Below are positions 6,266 through 11,943 of a stretch of DNA of 11,943 nt, in pieces. The stretch lies in the NCBI GenBank assembly GCA_037447655.1, contig JBBHKE010000091.1:1-11943 (forward strand). The letters run 5' to 3'. Every line of letters begins with the position of its first letter. The first letter of the stretch is position 1. The stretch comes from Zygnema cylindricum (Eukaryota; Streptophyta; Zygnematophyceae; Zygnematales; Zygnemataceae). The notes under the pieces are model-generated. The model did not search any database and had not been told where the DNA came from. It saw only the letters and a program-made list of their open reading frames with translations. The position numbers and the translations under genes were made by a program.

Positions 6266-6476
6266 TGTTGTAATTATTAGTTTTATATGGTATTTTCTAG
6301 GTCTAAATTTAGTACAAATAGAAGAAGGAAATAGGCGGACAACCTACCTCCACCTCCTCTCTCTACCCACCATACATGTCGTAATCACTGAGGGTTAGAG
6401 AGGGTGGATGAGCCATGGTTGTTCTAGTTTAAACAGGCAGGGCTAAAGAGTGACTTATGTCACTCTCAACAAAAGG

Positions 6477-6555
6477 TTGAGAGCGGCAGGACTCGAACCA
6501 CCGACCAGCAGAGCGCGGATTAGCCGGTAGCTCTAGCCAGTCTGTCGTAGAAGTT
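6477..6555 (-). other. tRNA-like segment in 3' LTR, antisense
   Basis: It is homologous to 1150-1228. It keeps the perfect box B (complement at 6489-6499), the stem ACCGGC/GCTGGT with a 13-nt loop (one G-T pair), and the minus-strand TTTT (AAAA at 6471-6474). Because both LTRs have it, the segment was part of the element when it inserted. Confidence 0.6.
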
Positions 6556-7038
6556 TGTTAGGATACATTAGGTTTGATATATATTTTAACAATGTTACGA
6601 CCATGACATCGATTAACGAAATGACGAACGCAAAAACATAAAACCAAGTATTATATAGTGCGAAACATTATCTCGCACGAAAACAAATGAATCAGACATT
6701 TTGACGGCGGACATTTAATGTCGGATTTTAATTCGACGGCGTATATCACTGCCGAGATCGCAGAATGGTCACTTTGGCGTTTATGGACGTGGTATGACGT
6801 GGCGCCACATGGAGGGATGACGTTTGGTCGCACGAATTCCGACGAACATAAGAACAAGTTAAAAGTGGGCACGCGTCCACTCAATGGCGTTGCCGTACAT
6901 AGGCCGTATAGAAAGTACATCGGCCATAATACTTTTCTGTACCCTACAATGATCTGACTTCAATAGACAGGGGTTGTGAGAGGGATTTAGGACTTAGAGA
7001 ATTTGGTAGATAGGTACCTCTCTCCCTTTGAGAGTTTG

Positions 7039-7044
7039 TATAAA
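7039..7044 (+). promoter_or_regulatory. TATA box of 3' LTR
   Basis: TATAAA in the same context as 1720-1725. If active in the 3' LTR it would read outward into the MITE cluster. Confidence 0.5.
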
Positions 7045-7261
7045 CTTGGCAATTTTTGGCGACTCATAACTTATCGGCCGGTTGGTCGTTTTTAGTGATT
7101 CTTTTTGCTACGGACTCATGGGAGTCAAGGATCCACATGGGTGCAGTCAAATTGTCAGCTTGCCTTTTTGGGTAGGAGTGGTTGTGGCTTGAAGTGGGTT
7201 AGTTAAATACTATCTAGAGGCTTCCTGTATTTTGTAGTCCAATAGAGGACACATAATTGCA

Positions 7262-7287
7262 TCTCTCATTACGATTTGCGGTGTACT
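7262..7287 (+). mobile_element. M0: terminal remnant of a MITE interrupted by the copia element
   Basis: TCTCTCATTACGATTTGCGGTGTAC (7262-7286) resembles the last 25 bases of the elements ending at 9582 and 10197 (ACTCTAATTACGATTCGCGGTGTAC type). It directly abuts the LTR end. The copia element therefore seems to have inserted about 25 bp from the right end of a MITE, whose main body should lie left of the 5' LTR outside the window. Confidence 0.6.
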
Positions 7288-7311
7288 GTATAGTACACCG
7301 CGAATCGTAAT
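7268..7311. repeat. Palindromic junction between M0 and M1
   Basis: Arms of 20 bp (7268-7287 and 7292-7311) differ at one position and are separated by GTAT. They are the facing termini of two MITE copies in opposite orientation. Confidence 0.8.
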
Positions 7312-7916
7312 TAGGGTAAATAACGCTAATTTGGTCGCCCTAAATTTCGTCTCTATCACGTTAAATAGAGTAAATGATTCAAATTTATTCATTATGCTAT
7401 TTAAAGTAAGGTTTAATTAGCGTATAAAAATCTAATATAGGTTTATTTTAAATAGTGTGGAGTACAGACGACGTCCGACCGTGCATAATTGTTCTTTTAT
7501 AAGTAAAAAGGTACAAATAATGATTTAATAGAATCGCGTTGGCACGAAAAATTGCACTAAAAAAAAAAAACAATCTCATCGATAAAAAGTTGTTCGCATA
7601 ACTCTCGTCTGTCGAGAGCATTGTCGTTAGTGTAAACATTAACTGAAATTCAGCACGACAAATAATACTAACGTCATAATGACGTCAAAACTATACGAAC
7701 TGAAAGATTTTGTACGTCTACGTAATTTAGTGTTCATAACTTCAGCGCAGAAAATAATCGCCGACATAACCCAATATAGAGTACTTAAACAAATTAGATT
7801 AAACTTCCTCTGCGAAAAATTTCTATCACATAAATTATAGTTCATTATTCTTATTGTTTTTTTTTTGTTTTTGTACTCTACTTTTTTCATTACTCTAATT
7901 ATGATTCGCGGTGTAC
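7293..7916 (-). mobile_element. M1: MITE-like element, 624 bp, reverse orientation
   Basis: It starts GTACACCGCGAATCGTAAT and ends ATGATTCGCGGTGTAC, so it has terminal inverted repeats of about 27 bp. Its reverse complement aligns end to end with 9584-10197, including TATTGGGTTATGT and GAACACTAAATTACGTAGA in the middle and CGTACTCCACACTATTTA-type blocks towards the end. It is AT-rich and has no plausible transposase, so it is non-autonomous. Open frames in it are chance. An ACGTCAT/ATGACGT palindrome lies at 7671-7685. The superfamily is not clear because target duplicates cannot be separated from the palindromic neighbours. Confidence 0.75.
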
Positions 7917-8112
7917 ACTGCCAATCGTTATTAGAGTATGTAACGCCAATTCGGTGCCCTTTTTTCAAAAAAAAACAACTGAAATACAATTAATAACGTT
8001 GTTTAAGTAGGTGGACCATAATCTGCCACGTCTCAAGTACTAATTAGAATCAATAACGCTAATTTTTTTGACGCTATTTAATCCTAGACTCTAATAGCGA
8101 TTGGCGGTATAG
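7914..8112. mobile_element. M4: short MITE-like element of a related family
   Basis: GCCAATCGTTATTAGAGT (7920-7937) is an inverted repeat of ACTCTAATAGCGATTGGC (8088-8105) with one mismatch. The ends extend to about 7914 and 8112, giving close to 200 bp. Subterminal AACGCCAATTCGGTGCCC resembles AACGCTAATTTGGTCGCCC in M1, so this is a diverged, shortened relative. Its left end overlaps the right end of M1. Confidence 0.6.
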
Positions 8113-9042
8113 TGTAAGGATATAGAAAAGACGACAACGTGGCGTCATGTGACGCGATTGCACGCGCAGAAATTAAAGGTACCATACTGTACGTTACTCT
8201 ACCAGTATTGATAACACGACATTTTGGCGTGACGTCAAATTTGTCTCGCCGTTTATCGTACCATTACAACCATGCGAAATACAACAAATAGGATTGTACC
8301 ACGTGGCTCTTTTCATTATATCAAAATTGGAACATCACAAAGCCAATCAAAATTCAAATCACTCAATGGCTTACGATCTTACACAAAAACAATCGACGAT
8401 CAATTATCGTTGTCACCAGAAACGAATGCGACTAGAATGCTCTTCCCTTTTAGAAAAAAGGGCAAAGCAAAAACGAATCGTGGCAAACGTCGTGTACGGT
8501 CGTAAGACACACACAAGCTCAGCCTCTATTTACAGACCGGAAGCTTAAAACCCGCAATTGCAAACACGCGTAAGAAATAGAGACTTAGCCAGCAAACAAT
8601 ACAGTACAGTACTACTAAATGAAGAGTTATGTAGAAAAGTACATGCCACGTGGACGAGCGCAAAGAACCGCCTTAGAAAAGGTCGTCGATTCCTAACCTT
8701 CCAAATAAAAAAATCTCTTCCGAAGCATGCACATTTGTCGGTTGCAATCCGTACCATGCCAGCCAAGTGCAGCCGTGAGATTGACATTGGGACCGAATTG
8801 TTTTTTGGTTTTTTGAATTTATATAAACGATAATTGTGTGAGTATCCTTCATCAAATCGCACACGTGTGAGACTATTTATTGCAAAACGTGCGATGGAGA
8901 AACCATTGGGTGTAAAACGCGGAAAAGTAAACATTTAAAAACTACAAAGAGTTAAGAAAAAATAGGCTACCAGAGAATTAACAAACAAGACAACGGCATC
9001 GCATAAGTACATCTACAATATCAGAATTATAGTTTCTGTGAA
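8113..9042. other. Unassigned AT-rich stretch, about 930 bp
   Basis: I see no recognisable gene or transposon here. Open frames on both strands (for example 8272-8505, 8558-8833 plus; 8545-8934 minus) overlap each other, have no familiar motifs and show no coding bias I can detect. Small palindromes occur, such as GCGTCATGTGACGC (8142-8155), TGACGTCA near 8231 and CACACGTGTG near 8861. It lies between M4 and M3 and could be original host DNA or the core of an older element. Confidence 0.5.
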
Positions 9043-9056
9043 GTACAATATTGTAC
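9043..9056. repeat. Perfect 14-bp palindrome GTACAATATTGTAC
   Basis: It lies 20 bp before the left end of M3 and is followed by TACTGTcaatACAGTA-like symmetry. It resembles the GTAC-rich junctions at the other MITE borders. Confidence 0.8.
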
Positions 9057-9076
9057 TGTCAATACAGTATAGGAAA

Positions 9077-9582
9077 GTACACCGCGAATCGTAATAAGAG
9101 TAATGAAAAAATTAGAGTATAAAAACTAAAAAACAAAATAGTGTAATTAACGCTAGTTTATGTGATAGAGCTTTTTCAGCAATGAAGTTTACTCTACTTT
9201 ATTTAAGTACTCTAATTTGGCACACTATTATCCTCTACTGTAAATAAGGCATTTGTACAGAATTTGGCAAAACGTACAGTTTATCGTCACTATAACGTTT
9301 GCATTACGTAGTTTGTTAAAACGCAGTTACATGATAACGGCCTGTATTAAATCATTATTTGTACTTTTTTACTTAATAAAGTACAATTATGCACGGCCTG
9401 ACATCGTCTGTACTCCACACTATTTAAAATAAACCTATATTAGAATTAAAAACGCTAATTAAGCTTTACCTTAAATAAAATAATGAAAAAATTAGAATCG
9501 TTTACTCTATTTCATGTTATAGAGTCGAAATTTGGAGCGACCGAATTAGAGTAATTTACTCTAATTACGATTCGCGGTGTAC
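9077..9582 (+). mobile_element. M3: MITE-like element, 506 bp, with replaced core
   Basis: It begins GTACACCGCGAATCGTAAT and ends ATTACGATTCGCGGTGTAC. The first 145 bp and last 240 bp align with M2 (9584-10197) and with the reverse complement of M1. The centre, about 9221-9342, has no counterpart in them and is shorter than the segment it replaces. It is a third copy of the family with an unrelated or strongly diverged core. Confidence 0.7.
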
Positions 9583-9583
9583 A

Positions 9584-10197
9584 GTACACCGCGGATCGTT
9601 ATTACAGTAATGAAAAAATTAAAGAAAAAAAACCAAAAAACAATTAGAGTAATGAACTCGAATTTATGTGATAGATCTTTTTCACAAAGGAAGTTCACTC
9701 TAACTTATTCAAGTACTCTATATTGGGTTATGTTGGCTATAATTATCCGCGCTGAAATTATGAACACTAAATTACGTAGATACACAAATCCGTCAGTCTG
9801 TATAGTTTTGACGTCTCTATGACGTTAGAACTATTTGTCACGTTGAATGTCAGTTAATGATCACACTGACGACAATGCTGTCTACGGACGAGAGTTATGC
9901 GAACGCCATTTTTTCGATGTGATTGATTTTTTTTTTATTGTGATTTCACGTGCGAGCGCGATTCTATTAAATCATTATTTGTACCTTTTTACTTATGTAC
10001 AGTTTTGCACTGTTAGACGTCGTCCGTACTCCACACTATTTATAACAAGCCTATATTAGATTTTTTTACGCTAATTAAACCTTACCTTAAATAAAATAAT
10101 GAAATAATTATAATCATTTACTCTATTTAAGGTGATAGAGTCGAAATGTAGGGCGGCCAAATTAGCGTTATTTACTCTAATTAAGATTCGCGGTGTA
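9584..10197 (+). mobile_element. M2: MITE-like element, 614 bp
   Basis: It begins GTACACCGCGGATCGTTAT and ends AAGATTCGCGGTGTA. It aligns along its full length with the reverse complement of M1 at an estimated 80-85% identity. Its left end is one base away from the right end of M3, forming the palindrome GGTGTACAGTACACC (9577-9591). There is no coding capacity I would credit; the open frames 9577-9822 and 9847-10059 fall inside repeat sequence. Confidence 0.75.
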
Positions 10198-10217
10198 ATG
10201 AAGATCGTGGATATGGA

Positions 10218-10439
10218 CTACACCGAGTATCGCTTTTAGGTTAAATAATTTTTACGCCACTTAAAACGTCTTTTCTCCGTACACACTTGTCTGATTATCA
10301 ATTTGAAGCCGCCTATAACAAATTGAGAATTTTACCTTTCAATCACAACCGTCAGATCAACAATTGAATATGTATGTACGGAGAAAAGATGTTTTAAGAG
10401 ATGAAAAAAAAGTAGCACGAATAGCGGTACACGGTGTAG
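10218..10439. mobile_element. R1: 222-bp inverted-repeat (MITE-like) element
   Basis: Terminal inverted repeats of about 65 bp: CTACACCGAGTATCGCTTTT at 10218 faces AGCGGTACACGGTGTAG ending 10439. The inner arms CTTAAAACGTCTTTTCTCCG (10260-10279) and CGGAGAAAAGATGTTTTAAG (10379-10398) also match. The outer CTACACCG recalls the M-family ends (GTACACCG). No flanking direct duplicate is obvious. Confidence 0.7.
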
Positions 10440-10463
10440 CTCAGAAAATGATTAGGGTTTCTC
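10250..10463 (+). repeat. Direct repeat, left copy (R1 plus 24 bp)
   Basis: It matches 11487-11702 in the same orientation with many substitutions. The match runs beyond the R1 terminus: CTCAGAAAATGATTAGGGTTT here against CTCATAAAATGATTATGGTTT there. The repeated unit is therefore larger than the MITE alone. Confidence 0.6.
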
Positions 10464-10485
10464 CTCGAGCTGCAGTGTAACAGGC

Positions 10486-10860
10486 ATGGCGGCTTGGGAC
10501 ACAGCGGCTTCAAAAGAAAGGGATTACACTTACCGAGACCAAGCGGACCAGTTTTTCCCATTTGCAACAAAAAAAATTGGTTCTTTGGACAAGTCTTTCG
10601 ATGATTTTATTCCAAATTTTGTTAAGAGAGCTTTTGAATCTAGGGTTCGAATGAGCCCTCCCCCAAGCCTTCTCGGTTCTTTTTACCGTCACCGTGTATC
10701 AATTGCCATTTACCAAACTCAAGCTGCGGCCCTTCTCCGTCGAAGCACGGTGGCGGATGATAGGTGGGGCCTCTTAGACCTTCCTCCACGGGATCTAGTC
10801 CACATCCACGATCTTCGTGGTGTGGAATTTGGTTTGTTAGGGCTGTGGGGCATCATATAG
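10486..10860 (+). CDS. Hypothetical 124-codon ORF, possible gene fragment
   Basis: I do not recognise this protein. The ATG at 10486 is in good plant context (GGCATGGCGG) and is preceded by AGGGTTTCTCC, a motif common in plant 5' leaders. The N-terminal 60 residues are charged and aromatic (for example DQADQFFPFATKKIGSLDKS), with MSPPPSLLGSFYRHR and a Leu/Arg-rich C-terminus after that. No signal peptide, membrane segment or known domain is evident. GC content is higher than in the MITEs on either side, and a T-rich stretch follows the stop (10866-10970), like a plant intron or 3' UTR. It lies between two direct repeats, so it may be a captured host exon, a broken host gene or chance. Confidence 0.35.
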   Translation: MAAWDTAASKERDYTYRDQADQFFPFATKKIGSLDKSFDDFIPNFVKRAFESRVRMSPPPSLLGSFYRHRVSIAIYQTQAAALLRRSTVADDRWGLLDLPPRDLVHIHDLRGVEFGLLGLWGII

Positions 10861-11486
10861 CGTGGGTTTTTCCTTTTTGTCTAGTCATATTTCGTTTTCT
10901 AGTTAGTCTTGGTAGTTAGCCTAATTGCCTTTGTTTTCCTCATTTGTTTGTTTTATTTTGTTTTTGGTAAGGGTGAGGTTCCATTAGGGGAAAAATGACG
11001 TTTTTTACTGAAAGTCGACTGTTTCGTACAATGCCGTACGAAAAAAAAATGTCACAAAAACAAGCCTACTAAAAAAGGGATTTCATTCTCCACGTTTATG
11101 GGCATAAACGTGGACCGTCGGATGCATTATCCGATATGGCATCGTCTGACACTTTAAGTTCGCAACAAAATGACCCCAGGTCAATTTTCGCTAACGTATA
11201 AGATCGCATCGTGGAAAAGTGAACAAATATCCACGACGACCGGCGACTGTGTGGGTACATGTCGATAAGACATGTGCCTCCGCTAGGGAGGATACGAGGC
11301 CACCGAAGCCGAAGAAAATATTTGACGGTGATATTATTTCACCGGCCATCCTTAACTATTTTGGATTTTTTGCACAATTTACAAATCTTAAGGTTTGTCC
11401 GCCCGTACAGATTTTATTCAATACGTCAAACGAGTCACTTTTTACCTTCTTTGGTACAAATATGTGGTCACAATTTGTTGTCATTT
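10861..11486. other. Non-coding stretch with T-rich tract, no gene seen
   Basis: T-rich sequence at 10866-10970 is followed by A/T-rich DNA with small hairpins, including CGTAC/GTACG near 11025-11040 and the perfect inverted repeat at 11090-11113. Overlapping open frames at 11219-11500, 11259-11489 and 11395-11652 show no recognisable motifs and run into the R2 repeat, so I do not call them genes. Confidence 0.5.
11090..11113. repeat. Perfect inverted repeat, 11-bp arms, 2-nt loop
   Basis: CCACGTTTATG and CATAAACGTGG are exact reverse complements separated by GG. Function is unknown; it could be an element terminus or subterminal hairpin. Confidence 0.85.
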
Positions 11487-11702
11487 TGAATGCCATTTAA
11501 AACATTATTTTTACGTACACAATTGTCAGACTTTCAATTTGATACCGTCAATTGGAAGCTGTGAATCATATCTTTCAATCGCAACCGTCATATCTAAGAA
11601 CCGACATGCGAGTACGGAGAAAAGTTGTTTAAAGAGACAAAAAAATCATTAACACTAATAGCGATACACGGTGTAACTCATAAAATGATTATGGTTTTTT
11701 AT
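11487..11702 (+). repeat. R2: second direct copy of the R1 repeat
   Basis: It matches 10250-10463, including TTAAAAC...GTACACA-TTGTC at the left, CTTTCAATCGCAACCGTCA in the middle, GTACGGAGAAAAG and AGCGATACACGGTGTAACTCA at the right. The outer left terminal repeat present in R1 (10218-10249) is missing or too diverged to see. Confidence 0.65.
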
Positions 11703-11820
11703 AGTGTTGGGTATTGAGGACCATTTGCCGATATTCTATATATATTGAATTTCAAGTACCCGATAATCAATACATCCCTTCAATATATCGAAAATCAAAA
11801 TATCACCGATATATCGTATC
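11703..11820. other. AT-rich spacer with imperfect inverted repeats
   Basis: Between R2 and the LTR start. It contains ATATATTGAA-type and TTCAATATAT-type segments that face each other (about 11738-11748 and 11779-11788). I see no coding signal. Confidence 0.45.
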
Positions 11821-11943
11821 TGTTGAAATAAGTAGTTTTTGTATTTTCTAGTTTAAAAATAAATTAGCGGAAACATATATAAGAAATGATGGCAGCCTGC
11901 CTCCATCTCTTCTCTCTTTCCCCCATACTTGTTGTAGTCACTG
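11821..11943 (+). mobile_element. LTR-D: 5' start of another related copia LTR
   Basis: TGTTGAAATAAGTAG starts here and aligns with the first part of the 3' LTR at 6266. Shared blocks are GTATTTTCTAG, the CCTCCA-CTCTCT pyrimidine stretch, CCATAC and GTAGTCACTG at the window edge. No polypurine tract precedes it, so it is the left LTR of another element or a solo LTR. Its tRNA-like segment, if present, would start about 90 bp beyond the window. Confidence 0.75.

Larger units (their letters stand above)
6266..7261 (+). mobile_element. Main copia 3' LTR
   Basis: This LTR of 996 bp runs from TGTTG after the polypurine tract to TTGCA before MITE sequence. Positions 6434-7261 match 1107-1941, and 6409-6433 match 130-154. 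Its first 170 bases have no partner in the window's 5' LTR but match the LTR beginning at 11821. It contains a tRNA-like segment (6477-6555), a TATA box (7039-7044) and the CTAGAGGCTTC block. The ATG found 20 nt before the end in other copies is ATA here (7242-7244), and a later codon became TAA. Confidence 0.92.

Noticed and set aside
8272-8934. Genes between M4 and M3 (8272-8505, 8294-8548, 8545-8934, 8558-8833)
   Set aside because: Overlapping frames on both strands without motifs in AT-rich DNA; chance openings are expected.
9577-10059. Proteins encoded by M2 (9577-9822, 9847-10059)
   Set aside because: They lie within MITE sequence; the matching M1 copy does not keep the same frame intact.
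11219-11652. ORFs at the right end (11219-11500, 11259-11489, 11395-11652)
   Set aside because: Three overlapping frames, no motifs, and they run into the R2 repeat.
1-11943. CRISPR array, rRNA, or bacterial operon structure
   Set aside because: No regularly spaced short repeats, no rRNA-like sequence and no prokaryotic gene arrangement were seen.

Overview
This window looks like repeat-dense nuclear DNA from a plant. The pol domains are of the plant Ty1/copia type, the primer site matches plant initiator tRNA-Met, and there are long AT-rich MITE-like elements and no dense gene set. The species cannot be read from the sequence. No intact host gene is evident; the only non-transposon coding candidate is a 124-codon ORF at 10486-10860.

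Layout: (a) 1-1941 is a 5' LTR of a copia element that has been broken up by relatives. Positions 1-127 are the 3' end of one LTR (LTR-C). Positions 128-159 and 1107-1941 belong to the host copia 5' LTR. Positions 160-1106 are a complete solo LTR (LTR-B) inside it, with a near-perfect 5-bp target duplication. (b) 1942-1956 is the primer-binding site. It matches the anticodon arm of initiator tRNA-Met, so it is a half-tRNA PBS of the Drosophila copia type. (c) 1922-6252 is one decayed gag-protease-integrase-RT-RNase H reading frame with three likely single-base deletions, a larger deletion and four in-frame TAG stops. (d) 6251-6265 is the polypurine tract and 6266-7261 the 3' LTR, about 93% identical by eye to the 5' LTR. 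(e) 7262-10197 is a nest of MITE-like elements sharing GTACACCGCGAATCGTAAT-type ends, in both orientations, joined at palindromic junctions. The copia element sits in the terminus of one of them. (f) 10218-11702 holds two direct copies of a different inverted-repeat element on either side of the 124-codon ORF. (g) 11821-11943 is the start of a fourth related LTR.

The most unusual signals are in the LTRs. Both the main LTR and the diverged LTR-B carry, on the minus strand near their 5' end, a tRNA-like segment with a box B-like motif followed by a run of at least four T. This resembles the way Cassandra elements carry 5S rRNA in their LTRs. All intact LTR 3' ends also have an ATG exactly 20 nt before the terminal CA. 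In the main element it is in frame with gag, so the polyprotein seems to start inside the LTR and read through the primer site.

None of the retrotransposon or MITE copies here looks autonomous. All coordinates for repeat borders come from reading by eye.
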